From: Allosphingosinicella indica
Lineage (GTDB): Bacteria > Pseudomonadota > Alphaproteobacteria > Sphingomonadales > Sphingomonadaceae
Direction: 5' to 3'
DNA length: 64,000 nucleotides
NCBI RefSeq assembly: GCF_900177405.1
Contig: NZ_LT840185.1
Span: 2,471,501 to 2,535,500 of the forward strand
This document shows positions 28,485-38,066 of this stretch, piece after piece (positions within the stretch are counted from its first letter, which is position 1; each line of letters opens with the position of its first letter). The notes under the pieces are model-generated. The model was given only the letters and a program-made list of their open reading frames with translations. It was not told the DNA's origin and did not search any database. The position numbers were made by a program, and so were the translations under genes.

Positions 28485-29795
28485 CTAGGCCCGCCGCCAG
28501 GTCGTCCCCTGCGGCCCATCCTCCAGCAGCACCCCCTCCGCCGCCAGCTCATCGCGAATACGATCGGCTTCAGCAAAGTCGCGCGCCTTCTTCGCCTCGG
28601 TGCGCGCGGCGACGAGCCCGTCGATCCGCGCATCGCCTTCACCCCGGAACCAGGCATCAGCGCTGTCGCCAAGCAGACCGAGCAGCGCCGCGCTGGCACG
28701 AAGCACATCGGGAGCGTCGATAGCCGCGAGCCGCGACAGCGCCAGCGGCGTGTTGAGGTCGTCCGCCAACGCGTCTGAAACGCCGGCATCGGCCGTACCC
28801 CCGTCCGCATCGCCCGCGGTGCGATACAGCCGGTCCAGCGTCGCCTTGCTCTGCGCAAGCAGCGCATCCGACCATTCGAGTGGCTGGCGGTAATGCGCTG
28901 AGAGCAACGCTAACCGCAGCGTTTCGCCCTTATGCCCCTGCTTCAGCAGCTCCGCGACCGTCACCACGTTGCCGAGGCTCTTCGACATCTTGTCGCCGCC
29001 CGCCATTGCGAGGAAGCCGTTGTGGAGCCAGTAGCGCGCGAGCGGCGCGCCGCCGTGAGCGCAGCGGCTTTGCGCGATCTCATTCTCGTGGTGCGGGAAG
29101 ATGAGATCGAGCCCGCCGCCGTGGATGTCGATCGTCTCGCCGAGATGCCGCTCGATCATCGCCGAACATTCGATGTGCCAACCCGGCCGCCCCCGCCCCC
29201 AGGGCGAGCCCCAGCCGATGACATCCGGCTCGGACGGCTTCCAAAGCACGAAATCGGCCGGATCGCGCTTGTAGGAGGCGACCTCGACCCGCGCGCCGGC
29301 GATCATCGCGTCGCGGTCGCGGCGGCCGAGCGCGCCATAGCCGGGATCGGAGGGCACGTGGAACAGGACGTGGCCGTCGCCCTCATAGGCATGGCCGGTT
29401 TCGATCAGCCGCGCGATCATCGCGATCATCTCGGCGATATTGCCGGTCGCGCGCGGCGCGATGTCCGGCGGCGCCACGCCCAGCGCGCCCATGTCTGCGA
29501 GGTAGAAATCCTCGTAACGCTGCGTGATCACCTCCGGATCTACGCCTTCCGCCGCCGCCGCCGCGATGATCTTGTCGTCCACGTCGGTGACGTTGCGCGC
29601 GTAGACCAGCGCGTTCGCGCCGTAGGTGTGCCGGAGCAGCCGGGCGAGCACGTCGAACACCACCGCGGGCCGCGCGTTGCCGATATGCGCGCGATTGTAG
29701 ACCGTCGGGCCGCAGACATACATCGTCACCCGGCCCCGATCGGCGGGTTCGAAGACGCGCTTCTCGCGCGCCATCGTGTCGTGAAGGCGGATCAA
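28485..29795 (-). CDS. cysS: Cysteinyl-tRNA synthetase
   Basis: The 436-residue class I synthetase charges tRNA-Cys. It has the zinc Cys in [14 protein letters not shown] with the HIGN form of the HIGH motif, the further zinc ligands WHIECSAM and HHENE, and the KMSKS loop [11 protein letters not shown]. The start is TTG at 29795, read as (M)[16 protein letters not shown], which matches the family N-terminus. It overlaps the cvpA stop as ATTGA, suggesting coupled translation. The frame stays open upstream through cvpA, but that sequence is not part of the enzyme. Confidence 0.96.
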   Translation of the reverse strand: MIRLHDTMAREKRVFEPADRGRVTMYVCGPTVYNRAHIGNARPAVVFDVLARLLRHTYGANALVYARNVTDVDDKIIAAAAAEGVDPEVITQRYEDFYLADMGALGVAPPDIAPRATGNIAEMIAMIARLIETGHAYEGDGHVLFHVPSDPGYGALGRRDRDAMIAGARVEVASYKRDPADFVLWKPSEPDVIGWGSPWGRGRPGWHIECSAMIERHLGETIDIHGGGLDLIFPHHENEIAQSRCAHGGAPLARYWLHNGFLAMAGGDKMSKSLGNVVTVAELLKQGHKGETLRLALLSAHYRQPLEWSDALLAQSKATLDRLYRTAGDADGGTADAGVSDALADDLNTPLALSRLAAIDAPDVLRASAALLGLLGDSADAWFRGEGDARIDGLVAARTEAKKARDFAEADRIRDELAAEGVLLEDGPQGTTWRRA

Positions 29796-30316
29796 TTCTG
29801 CTCCTCTACCGGCGCCGGGCCGCGCTGATCCTCGACGAAATCGACGATCGCGCGGCCGCTGGCGTGGAGCAAAGGATAGGTGCGCGATGCCGTCATCCAT
29901 TCGGGGCGGAGCGCGATGCGGCCGAAGAGGGTGTCGTAGAAGAGGTTGGCGGCAAGATAGAGCAAGGTCGCGCCGATCAGCCCTTTGAGCGCGCCGAAAC
30001 CGCCGCCCAGGAAATGGTCGATCGGGCCGACCGCCGACTGCCGCGTCGCCGCGCCCAGTCGCCGCGCGACGATCCGCCCACCGATGAATACTACGCCAAA
30101 GATCAGCGCGAAGGCGAGCACCGCGGCGCCGGATTCGCTCCCGACCGGGCCGAGCAGCCTGTCTTCGACCGGCGTGTGGAACAGCTTCAGCGCGACGATC
30201 GCAGCGACCCAGGCGAGCAGAGATAGCAGCTCGCATACGAAACCGCGCATGAAGCCCAGCACGGCGCCGCCGCCGACCAGCAACAGGACAAGGATGTCGA
30301 GCGCGGTGAATCCCAT
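29792..30316 (-). CDS. CvpA-family membrane protein
   Basis: The 174-residue protein has four predicted membrane helices (about residues 4-24, 28-46, 63-85 and 100-125). It matches the CvpA family: [32 protein letters not shown] and [21 protein letters not shown]. coli CvpA is needed for colicin V production and for envelope tolerance to bile-like stress; its molecular role is unclear. The gene is translationally coupled to cysS. Confidence 0.88.
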   Translation of the reverse strand: MGFTALDILVLLLVGGGAVLGFMRGFVCELLSLLAWVAAIVALKLFHTPVEDRLLGPVGSESGAAVLAFALIFGVVFIGGRIVARRLGAATRQSAVGPIDHFLGGGFGALKGLIGATLLYLAANLFYDTLFGRIALRPEWMTASRTYPLLHASGRAIVDFVEDQRGPAPVEEQN

Positions 30317-30382
30317 GAAACGCTGGCTATCCGAGCTTCGCGCCAGAGGGAAGCGGCCTTGTTGCGCTGCGGTGAAAAGCCT

Positions 30383-31753
30383 TCAGCGGCCGAGCAGATG
30401 ATCGACGAGCTGGCCGAGCGTCGCGAAGCCTGCGAGCGCCACCGGCGCCTTCTCCTTGCCGAGCGCGGCGGGCACCAGCGCGCGCGCGAAGCCGAGCTTC
30501 GCCGCCTCGCGGAGCCTCAGGCCGCCATGCGCCACCGGCCGGATCTCGCCCGACAGCGCGATCTCGCCGAACGCCACCGTGTCGGGCGCCACCGGCCGCT
30601 CGGCAAGCGCCGAGACCAGCGCTACAGCCACCGCCAAATCGGCCGCAGGGTCGATCACGCGATAGCCGCCGGCAATGGCAAGATAGACTTCGGCGCTGGA
30701 GAAGCTCAGCCCGCAGCGCGCCTCCAGCACCGCGAGGATCATCGCCAGCCGCCCCGAATCCCAGCCGACCACCGCGCGCCGCGGCGTCGCGCCGCTGGCG
30801 AGTCGCACGGTCAGCGCCTGGATCTCGACCAGCACCGGCCGTGTGCCTTCTAGCGCCGGGAAGACGGTCGCGCCCGCCACGTCCTCGCCGCGGTGGCTGA
30901 GGAACAGCGACGAGGGGTTGCCGACCTCGGCCAGCCCCTCCGCCGCCATCGCGAACACGCCGATTTCATCGGTGCCGCCGAAGCGGTTCTTGACGGCGCG
31001 CAGGATGCGATACTGGTGGCTGCGCTCGCCCTCGAAGCTCAGCACCGTGTCGACCATATGCTCCAGCACCCGCGGTCCGGCGATGCTGCCGTCCTTGGTG
31101 ACGTGGCCGACGAGCACGAGCGCGGCGCCGCTCTCCTTGGCGAAGCGGATGAGCTCTCCCGCAGACGCGCGAACCTGGCTGACGGTGCCCGGTGCGCCCT
31201 CGATCAGATCGGAATGCATCGTCTGGATCGAATCGATCACGAGCAGCGCAGGCGGCGCCCCCTCCCCCAGCGTCGTCAGGATATCGCGCACGGATGTCGC
31301 CGCGCCGAGCTGCACCGGCGCCTGGCCGAGCCCCAGCCGGTGCGCGCGCAGCCGCACCTGGTCCGCCGCTTCCTCGCCGGAGACGTAAGCCACCGTCAGC
31401 CCGCGCGCCGCCATGCTCGCCGCCGCCTGGAGCAGCAGCGTCGATTTGCCGATGCCCGGATCGCCCCCGATCAGCGTCGCCGATCCCGCGACGAGGCCGC
31501 CGCCCAGCGCGCGGTCGAATTCCTGGATGCCGGTCGATTGCCGTTCGGGCAGCGGCACCTTCGCATCGAGCCCGGTCAGCTCGATCGCGCGCCCGCCCGA
31601 TCGCAGATTATGCTTGGCCTGGAACGGCGTGACGACGCCGCCGGAATCCTCCACCAGCGTGTTCCACCCCTCGCAATCGGGGCATTGTCCCTGCCAGCGC
31701 GGGCTCACCGATCCGCAGAGCTGGCATATGTAACGCGTCTTCGCCTTGGCCAT
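30383..31753 (-). CDS. radA: DNA repair/recombination protein RadA (Sms)
   Basis: The 456-residue protein is a RecA-like branch-migration factor. It has an N-terminal zinc finger (YICQLCGSVSPRWQGQCPDC, about residues 7-26), an ATPase core with Walker A GDPGIGKS (about 95-102), the diagnostic KNRFGGTDEIG and a C-terminal Lon-like domain (EGTRPVLVEIQALT onward). I took the ATG at 31753 because the zinc finger begins straight after it; an upstream extension has no family match. It is divergent from the nuclease-fold gene. Confidence 0.95.
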   Translation of the reverse strand: MAKAKTRYICQLCGSVSPRWQGQCPDCEGWNTLVEDSGGVVTPFQAKHNLRSGGRAIELTGLDAKVPLPERQSTGIQEFDRALGGGLVAGSATLIGGDPGIGKSTLLLQAAASMAARGLTVAYVSGEEAADQVRLRAHRLGLGQAPVQLGAATSVRDILTTLGEGAPPALLVIDSIQTMHSDLIEGAPGTVSQVRASAGELIRFAKESGAALVLVGHVTKDGSIAGPRVLEHMVDTVLSFEGERSHQYRILRAVKNRFGGTDEIGVFAMAAEGLAEVGNPSSLFLSHRGEDVAGATVFPALEGTRPVLVEIQALTVRLASGATPRRAVVGWDSGRLAMILAVLEARCGLSFSSAEVYLAIAGGYRVIDPAADLAVAVALVSALAERPVAPDTVAFGEIALSGEIRPVAHGGLRLREAAKLGFARALVPAALGKEKAPVALAGFATLGQLVDHLLGR

Positions 31754-31839
31754 GGCGCTCTTCGTAGCAAAGGCGTGGAAAGAAGCGAGAGCCCGCGGGT
31801 TTTGCAAAGCGGGCGCGCCGTGCGCATGTAAGGAACTGT

Positions 31840-32535
31840 ATGATCCGCGTCGCCAGCTACAATATGCGCAAGGCCATCGGCACCGATCGCCGCCGCCGCC
31901 CGGAACGGATCATCGAGGTTCTGAACGAACTCGACGCCGACGTGATCGCATTGCAGGAGGCGGATCGGCGGTTCGGCGCGCGGCTGTCGGCAATACCAGT
32001 CGCGATGCTGGAGCAGCACAGCGACTATAAAGCGGTGCCGTTCGAGGCGCGTGCGGGCAGCATCGGCTGGCACGGCAACGCCATATTGGTGAAGCGGCAC
32101 GTCGATATTTCCGGCCACGCGATGATCGGCCTTCCCTCGCTGGAACCGCGCGGCGCGGTGCTCGCCGATTTGAAGGTCCACGGCGAGGAGATGCGTGTCG
32201 TCGGCATGCATCTCGACCTTTCGGGCCTCTGGCGGCGGCGGCAGGCGCTGGCAGTCCTCGCCCATCTCGCCGAGCGTGACGGCGATCCGCCGGCAGTGTT
32301 AATGGGCGATCTCAACGAATGGAGCGCGCGCGGCGGCTGCCTCAAGGACTTCGGCTGCGAATTGCGCTTCGCGGAGTGCGGACGGAGCTTCCATTCGCGC
32401 CGGCCGATGGCGGCGCTCGACCGGATCATGGTGAGCAGCCGCCTCGATATCCTGGAAAGCGGCGCGCATATGAGCGCCACCGCACGCCGTGCCTCCGATC
32501 ACCTGCCGATCTGGGCCGACATCAAGCCTGCGTAG
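31840..32535 (+). CDS. Endonuclease/exonuclease/phosphatase-fold protein
   Basis: The 231-residue protein has the EEP metal-dependent hydrolase fold: VASYNMRKAIG, VIALQEADRR with the catalytic Glu, WHGNAILVKRH, VVGMHLDL, VLMGDLNEW and the C-terminal SDHLPIWADI. Family members cleave nucleic acids, lipids or phosphoesters. There is no signal peptide, and the substrate cannot be told from sequence. The last 14 bases overlap the convergent serine hydrolase gene. Confidence 0.88.
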   Translation: MIRVASYNMRKAIGTDRRRRPERIIEVLNELDADVIALQEADRRFGARLSAIPVAMLEQHSDYKAVPFEARAGSIGWHGNAILVKRHVDISGHAMIGLPSLEPRGAVLADLKVHGEEMRVVGMHLDLSGLWRRRQALAVLAHLAERDGDPPAVLMGDLNEWSARGGCLKDFGCELRFAECGRSFHSRRPMAALDRIMVSSRLDILESGAHMSATARRASDHLPIWADIKPA

Positions 32536-33805
32536 AATCGTCCGGTTCAGGAGGCGCCTTCGCCGTCTTGCCGTCGAGATCGAGCCAGTCCTTCACCGGC
32601 AGGCGATAGAGCATGTCGAGCACCTCGAACTCGAGCCCGCCCGGCTGACTGGTCGGCGCGTTCCACAGCGCCGCGACGCCGGTCTTGCGCTTGGGATCGT
32701 AGAGCACGAGCGAGCGATAGCCCATCACCCCGCCGCGATGGCCGACGATCAGATGGCCGGCATAATCGTAGCTCCGCCAGCCGAGCCCGTAGGCGGATTT
32801 GGACAGCCGCTCGCGATATTTGCGCATCCGGCCATTCTCGCCGGGCGTCGCCGCGCGCGGGCTGCGCACCGCCGCGAGCACTTCGGGCGAAAGCACCTCT
32901 GGCTCGGTCGCCATCTGCGCGCGCATCCACAGCGCCAGATCCTTGATCGACGAATTGACCCCGCCCGCCGCAGGCACGCGATAATAGGAATCGACAACCT
33001 CGACGGGCCGGCCTCCGGCAACGTGCGGCTGCGCCCAGCTCTTCGCTTCGACCAGGCCTTTGCGGGTCATGTTGGCGCTGTCCATGCCGAGCGGCAGGAA
33101 GAGCTGTTCGCGCACCGCATCCTCATATTTGCGGCCGGTGACCTTCTCGACGATCTCGCTCGCCGCGTCATAAGCAACGTTTTGATAGGCGTGGCACTGT
33201 CCCGGCGAGCAGATGGCGTTCAATGTCACCAGGCTCGATCGCAGCATCTTCGGATCGAGCCCGTCCTCCAGCCGCCCGTCCTGCGCATGGCTGAACAGGC
33301 CGAGCTGGTGCGACAGCACGTCGGCGACCGTCGCCTTATATTCGTTGCCGTTGGGCAGCTTCAGCGACGCCGAATATTTGGCGACAGGCTCGTAGAGCGA
33401 GAGCTTGTTCTCGGCCGCGAGCTTGGCGATCATGTCGCCGGCGACGCCCTTCGACACCGATGCCCAGCGGAACAGCGTGTTCGGCGTCACCGGATCGCCG
33501 CTGCCCTTCACCGTTTCGCCATAGCCCTTGAGGAAGCGGATTTCGCCATCCTCGACGATCGCGACGGCGAGGCCGACCATGCCGTTCTGCTGCGAAAGAA
33601 GCTGGAAGCGTTGGTCGAGCCTACGATAGTCGATCGGCCCGTCGGTCTTGGCGGGCAGGTCGCGAATTTCGGTGACGTCGACTTGCGGCTCGGCGGGCGC
33701 TTCTTCGGCCGGGAGCCAGCCCTGCGTCAGTCCGCCGAATCCCCATGCGGCCCCGCCCAGCACGAACACTGCGGCGGCAACCGCCAACACACGCTTGGTA
33801 ATCAT
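32522..33805 (-). CDS. Beta-lactamase-family serine hydrolase
   Basis: The 427-residue product has an N-terminal signal or anchor segment (MITKRVLAVAAAVFVLGGAA) and a class C beta-lactamase/DD-peptidase-like fold. The SxxK motif is SVSK in LFRWASVSKG, the YxN motif is YQN and the third box is HRG in VGHRGGVMG. These enzymes include esterases and peptidoglycan hydrolases. The divergence from AmpC makes an antibiotic role unlikely. I chose the ATG at 33805 at the start of the hydrophobic segment. Confidence 0.87.
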   Translation of the reverse strand: MITKRVLAVAAAVFVLGGAAWGFGGLTQGWLPAEEAPAEPQVDVTEIRDLPAKTDGPIDYRRLDQRFQLLSQQNGMVGLAVAIVEDGEIRFLKGYGETVKGSGDPVTPNTLFRWASVSKGVAGDMIAKLAAENKLSLYEPVAKYSASLKLPNGNEYKATVADVLSHQLGLFSHAQDGRLEDGLDPKMLRSSLVTLNAICSPGQCHAYQNVAYDAASEIVEKVTGRKYEDAVREQLFLPLGMDSANMTRKGLVEAKSWAQPHVAGGRPVEVVDSYYRVPAAGGVNSSIKDLALWMRAQMATEPEVLSPEVLAAVRSPRAATPGENGRMRKYRERLSKSAYGLGWRSYDYAGHLIVGHRGGVMGYRSLVLYDPKRKTGVAALWNAPTSQPGGLEFEVLDMLYRLPVKDWLDLDGKTAKAPPEPDDSTQA

Positions 33806-33864
33806 GCCTCTCCGTCCGCGCCGCGGGCGCTCGCCCCGCCTCAAATCCTAGCGCGAAGAACGGG

Positions 33865-34398
33865 CTAGCGCAAAAGCTCCAGCTTCACCATCGCCTTGCC
33901 GGCGCGGACCATGTTGATTTTTTCGGCGGCGGCGCGCGATACGTCGATCAGCCGCTTCTTCACGAACGGGCCGCGGTCGTTGATGCGGACGATCACGCTC
34001 TTGCCATTGCCGAGGTTGGTGACGCGCAGCTTGCTGCCCATCGGCAGCGTGCGGTGCGCGGCGGTGAGCGCGCCGGGATCGAACCGCTCGCCGTTGGCAG
34101 TGCGATTGCCGGCGAGTTCGGCGCCATAGAAGCTGGCTTCGCCGCTGCCGACCGCCTCGTAGACGGCGACTTCATCGTCGCTGGCATCGTCGCTGTCGAT
34201 CGCATCGGACATGGTAAGCGCATCGTCGTCGGCAAGCAGCATGTCGAGCTTGGGGGTGTCGAGCCGCTCGGCGGCGCTCATCTCGGCGGCGGCGGCTTGG
34301 GTCATGTCCGCCTGGGCGGGGCCGGCGATGCCGATCGCAGCGATCGCCATCAGCGATATCGCGCGCAGAAGCGTCTGCTGCGTTGCCATGCCAGCCAT
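33865..34398 (-). CDS. RlpA-like double-psi beta-barrel protein
   Basis: The 177-residue exported protein has a signal peptide (LLRAISLMAIAAIGIAGPAQA), an acidic linker and a C-terminal RlpA-type barrel: GEASFYGAELAGNRTANGERF, LTAAHRTLPMGSKLRVTNL and IVRINDRGPFVKKRLIDVS. The barrel carries the conserved Asp of NDRGPF. RlpA proteins bind or cleave naked septal glycan strands. There is no SPOR domain and no lipobox, so this is a shorter, soluble form. The start is uncertain: ATG at 34389 and GTG at 34428 are in frame too. Confidence 0.85.
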   Translation of the reverse strand: MAGMATQQTLLRAISLMAIAAIGIAGPAQADMTQAAAAEMSAAERLDTPKLDMLLADDDALTMSDAIDSDDASDDEVAVYEAVGSGEASFYGAELAGNRTANGERFDPGALTAAHRTLPMGSKLRVTNLGNGKSVIVRINDRGPFVKKRLIDVSRAAAEKINMVRAGKAMVKLELLR

Positions 34399-34602
34399 GA
34401 AAGATTGCCCCGTTCGATTGCGAGGCACGCCTTACGCGCGAAAAAGTTCCCTGAAAGTAACCGTTCGGCTGATCGTGGGATTCGCGCGGTGAATGACGGG
34501 CCCGGAACGATTCGCCGTCGTAATGCTTCCACTCGTCGCCGTGCCTCTACATTCCATCCGCCCGCCTCGACATCCGCGGACGATTGAGTCACGCTCCGGC
34601 CC

Positions 34603-36906
34603 ATGCGGGAGAAAGAGCTGCGGCTGGCGCTGATCTGCTACGGCGGGATCAGCCTTGCCGTATACATGCACGGCATCACCAAGGAGATCTGGCGGCTCGC
34701 CCGCGCCAGCCGCGGCCACCGCACCGGCGATCCGCCCGAACCGGGCAGCGAAAGCGTCTATCGCGACATTCTTGCCACCATCGCCGAACATACCGACACC
34801 GACGTCCGCGTGCTGGTCGACATTCTCGCCGGCGCGAGTGCAGGCGGCATCAACGCCATTTTCCTCGCCGATGCCATCTCCGCCGGCCGCTCGCTCGATC
34901 CGCTGACCGATCTTTGGCTCGACACCGCCGATGTCGATCGGTTGCTCGATCCCGGCGGCAATGCGGTGACGCGCATCGCCAAGGCGGCAGCGGTGCCGAT
35001 CGCCTGGGCCTTTTCCACCGGCCGCAAGGGCGCGGTCCATATGACGGTCGAGGAAGGCCACCGCGACGAGGTGCGGTCGAAGCTCGCCAATTTCGTCCGC
35101 GCGCGCTGGTTCTGGCCGCCCTTTTCCGGCCCCGGCTTCACCGGGCTGCTGCTCGACGCGTTCGATGCGATGGCCAAGGGCGCGCGCGGCCCCTCGCTGC
35201 TCCCGGCCTACCAGCCGCTCGACCTGTTCGTCACCGTCACCGATTTCCACGGCCACCCCGAGCGGCTGCAGCTTCATTCGCCGTCCGAAGTCACCGAAAC
35301 AGAACATCGCCTCATCCTCTCGTTCCGCGATCCCGGCGGCGCGAAACGGCAACTCGCACACCCGGCCGAACTCACCTTCGCCGCACGCGCCACCGCAAGC
35401 TTTCCCGGCGCCTTCCCGCCCTTCCAGGTCGGCGAGCTCGACCGCGCGATCGAGACGCGCAAGATGGCGTGGCCCGGCCGCGCCGCCTTCCTCGCCCGTG
35501 CGCTCCCCCGCCTTTCCGCGGTGGGCAGCCCTGAAAGTGCGGTGCTGATCGACGGATCGGTGCTCGCCAACGCACCCTTCGGCCCGGCGATCGACGCGTT
35601 GCAGAGCCGCCCCGCGCGCCGCGAGATCGACCGGCGCTTCGTCTATATCGATCCCAAACCAGGCCTCCACAGCGTGCGGCTGGGCGGCGGCGCGGGATCG
35701 GAGCCGCCCGGCTTCGTCGCCACCGTCTTCGGTGCGCTCTCCGACATCCCGCGCGAGCAGCCGATCCGCGACAATCTGGAGGCAATCGACGGACGCTCGG
35801 CACGAATCCGGCGCCTCCGCCATATCCTCACCGCGATGGAACCCGAGGTCGAGGCCGCGATCGAGCGCGCCTTCGGGATAACCTTCTGGTTGTCGAGCCC
35901 GACGCCCGCCCGCCTCAAGAGCTGGCGTACGCAGGCGCAGAATGCTGCGGCACGCGAGGCGGGCTATTCCTACGCCGCCTACGGCCACATAAAAATCGCT
36001 ACCGTTGTCGAGCAAGTGTCGGCGCTGCTCTATCGGCTGGGCGGCGGCGGCGGGCGCGAGCGGCGCGAGGCGATCCGTAAGCGGATGTGGCTGCATTTCC
36101 GCGATGCGGGGCTGGCCGACGCGGGCGCGATGACGGCGAACGGCGCGCGCGACGATGCGATCGATTTTCTGCGCACCTTCGATTTGGATTATCGCGTCCG
36201 GCGTCTCCGCCTCGTCGCGCGGCGCCTCGCCGAAATGGCGGAGACCGACGACGCCCCCGCCGATGCGATCGAGCAGGCCCGGGCGATCGTCTACGAATGT
36301 ATCGGCACCTATCGCCTCGGCATCGAAGCCGCCGCGGTGCCCGTCGGCGATGCGGTCCGCGCCGCGCAGGAGCATCCCGGCCCCGCGCTCGCCGAGCTGG
36401 CCGCGCTGCTCGATCTCAAGCGTCTCGACGAGCAGGTCGATGCGCGGCTGACCGATGCACTCGAAGGGCTCCCGAAGACCGAGCGGCGGGTCATGCTGCT
36501 CGCCTATCTCGGCTTCCCATTCTACGACGTCGCGACATTGCCGCTGTTCCAGGGCGAAGGCCTCGACGAGTTCCAGCCGGTGAAGGTCGATCGCATCTCG
36601 CCGGACGATGCGACCGCGATCCGTGAGGGCGGCGCGGCCGCGACCTTGAAGGGCATCCAGTTCAACAGCTTCGGCGCCTTCTTCAGCCGCGCCTATCGCG
36701 AGAACGACTATCTGTGGGGCCGCCTCCACGGCGCCGACCGGCTGATCGACATCGTCGTCTCCGCGCTGCCCCACGGCAGCCACCTGCCGCCCGGCGCCTT
36801 CGCGGGCCTCAAGCGTTCCGCCTTTCGCGCGATCCTCGATGAAGAGCGCGCGCGGCTCACTGCGATCCCCGATCTCTTCGCAGCACTGGAGAAGGAAATC
36901 GGTTAG
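34603..36906 (+). CDS. Patatin-like phospholipase with C-terminal DUF3376-type region
   Basis: The 767-residue cytoplasmic protein starts with a patatin domain: LALICYGGISLAVYMHG, the nucleophile elbow GASAGG (about residues 80-85) and the Asp of the Ser-Asp dyad in LIDGSVLANAPF (about residue 312). The long C-terminal half (FNSFGAFFSRAYRENDYLWGRLHGADRLIDI) matches the patatin-related family that ends in DUF3376. Patatins hydrolyse acyl esters of phospholipids or glycerides; the physiological substrate here is unknown. The gene stands alone, divergent from the RlpA-like gene. Confidence 0.9.
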   Translation: MREKELRLALICYGGISLAVYMHGITKEIWRLARASRGHRTGDPPEPGSESVYRDILATIAEHTDTDVRVLVDILAGASAGGINAIFLADAISAGRSLDPLTDLWLDTADVDRLLDPGGNAVTRIAKAAAVPIAWAFSTGRKGAVHMTVEEGHRDEVRSKLANFVRARWFWPPFSGPGFTGLLLDAFDAMAKGARGPSLLPAYQPLDLFVTVTDFHGHPERLQLHSPSEVTETEHRLILSFRDPGGAKRQLAHPAELTFAARATASFPGAFPPFQVGELDRAIETRKMAWPGRAAFLARALPRLSAVGSPESAVLIDGSVLANAPFGPAIDALQSRPARREIDRRFVYIDPKPGLHSVRLGGGAGSEPPGFVATVFGALSDIPREQPIRDNLEAIDGRSARIRRLRHILTAMEPEVEAAIERAFGITFWLSSPTPARLKSWRTQAQNAAAREAGYSYAAYGHIKIATVVEQVSALLYRLGGGGGRERREAIRKRMWLHFRDAGLADAGAMTANGARDDAIDFLRTFDLDYRVRRLRLVARRLAEMAETDDAPADAIEQARAIVYECIGTYRLGIEAAAVPVGDAVRAAQEHPGPALAELAALLDLKRLDEQVDARLTDALEGLPKTERRVMLLAYLGFPFYDVATLPLFQGEGLDEFQPVKVDRISPDDATAIREGGAAATLKGIQFNSFGAFFSRAYRENDYLWGRLHGADRLIDIVVSALPHGSHLPPGAFAGLKRSAFRAILDEERARLTAIPDLFAALEKEIG

Positions 36907-36962
36907 CGCTGGACTGGTCAGGCGATTTCGGAGAGCCTAGGGACGAGCGAACGGAGCGACAT

Positions 36963-37331
36963 ATGCAATTCCTGAGAACGCTTTTCTGGGTCGCGCTGGC
37001 CGTCGCGGTGGTGCTGTTCGCGACTGCCAATTGGAACTCGGTGACGCTCACCTTGTGGGGTGGCCTCCAGGCCGACGTGAAGCTGCCCGCGCTGATCTTC
37101 TTCGCCTTCCTGCTTGGCCTCGTGCCGATGTTCCTCATCTCCCGCGCGCGCATCTGGACGCTGAAGCGCAGGCTGGAGGCGCTCGAACGACAGATCGCCG
37201 CGAGCCTCCCGGCCGCGCCGGCGCCGGTCGCCGCTGCGGTCGAACCTCTCGACCCTGCCGATCCGGCATCGCCGCGCACCGGCGCGGACGATCGCGTCGC
37301 CACCGACAGCAAGGTCTGGCCCGCCACATGA
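36963..37331 (+). CDS. lapA: LapA-domain inner-membrane protein
   Basis: The 122-residue protein has two membrane helices (about residues 5-22 and 42-62) around a short loop (ATANWNSVTLTLWGG), the DUF1049/LapA plan. A coiled-coil-like stretch and a Pro/Ala-rich tail follow. E. coli LapA works with LapB in controlling lipopolysaccharide synthesis; here it lacks the LapB partner nearby. GGAGCGAC precedes the ATG. Its stop overlaps the pyrF start (ATGA). Confidence 0.82.
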   Translation: MQFLRTLFWVALAVAVVLFATANWNSVTLTLWGGLQADVKLPALIFFAFLLGLVPMFLISRARIWTLKRRLEALERQIAASLPAAPAPVAAAVEPLDPADPASPRTGADDRVATDSKVWPAT

Positions 37332-38002
37332 GAAGCCCGATCTACGTCGCCATCGATACGCCCGAGCTCGACCGCGCGCGCAGCATCGCCGAGCGGGTGC
37401 GCAATCACGTCGGCGGCATCAAGCTCGGGCTCGAATTCTTTTCCGCCAACGGCCGCGCCGGGGTGCGCGAAATGGCGGATCTCGGCCTGCCGATCTTCCT
37501 CGATCTGAAGCTCCACGACATTCCCAACACCGTCGGAAAGGCGATCCAGGCGCTGCGCCCGCTGAAGCCTGCGATCCTCACCGTCCATGCCGCTGGCGGG
37601 CGCGCGATGATGGAGGATGCCAAGGCGGCGGCGCCCACCGGCACCAAGGTGGTCGCGGTGACCGTGCTGACCAGCCTCGACGGCAGCGATCTCAGCTCGA
37701 TCGGCCTAGCCGCCGAGCCGCAGCCGCAGGTCGAACGGCTGACCGCGCTCGCGCGCGATGCCGGCCTCGACGGCGTTGTCTGCTCGGGCAACGAAGTCGC
37801 CGCCGCCAAGGCCGCGTGGCCCGACGGCTTCTTCGTAGTTCCGGGTGTCCGCCCCGCCGAAAGCGGCCATGGCGATCAGAAGCGTGTGATGACTCCGCGC
37901 CAGGCGCTCGACAACGGCGCCTCGATCCTCGTCGTCGGGCGGCCGATCACCCAGGCTGCCGATCCCGACACCGCCGCGCGCGCGATCGAAGCGACGCTCT
38001 GA
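37328..38002 (+). CDS. pyrF: Orotidine 5'-phosphate decarboxylase
   Basis: This enzyme makes UMP from OMP in pyrimidine synthesis. The 224-residue TIM barrel shows [11 protein letters not shown], the catalytic [10 protein letters not shown] (D-x-K-x2-D-I-P), TVHAAGG and VVPGVRP. The ATG at 37328 overlaps the lapA stop, so translation is coupled. accD follows 64 bases later; in many relatives trp genes sit in this position. Confidence 0.96.
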   Translation: MRSPIYVAIDTPELDRARSIAERVRNHVGGIKLGLEFFSANGRAGVREMADLGLPIFLDLKLHDIPNTVGKAIQALRPLKPAILTVHAAGGRAMMEDAKAAAPTGTKVVAVTVLTSLDGSDLSSIGLAAEPQPQVERLTALARDAGLDGVVCSGNEVAAAKAAWPDGFFVVPGVRPAESGHGDQKRVMTPRQALDNGASILVVGRPITQAADPDTAARAIEATL

Positions 38003-38066
38003 GGCCTGCCCTGATGTGGACAATGCGGCCCGGCGCGCTAAACGGCGCGCCCGAGGAGACACGCCC

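Noticed and set aside
29796..30236. N-terminal extension of cysS into cvpA
   Set aside because: The frame is open, but the residues are Arg-rich and unlike any synthetase, while cvpA has real membrane helices on the same DNA.
32522..33805. Antibiotic-resistance AmpC beta-lactamase
   Set aside because: SVSK, YQN and HRG boxes fit the broad serine hydrolase family. The third box is not the KTG of true AmpC enzymes.
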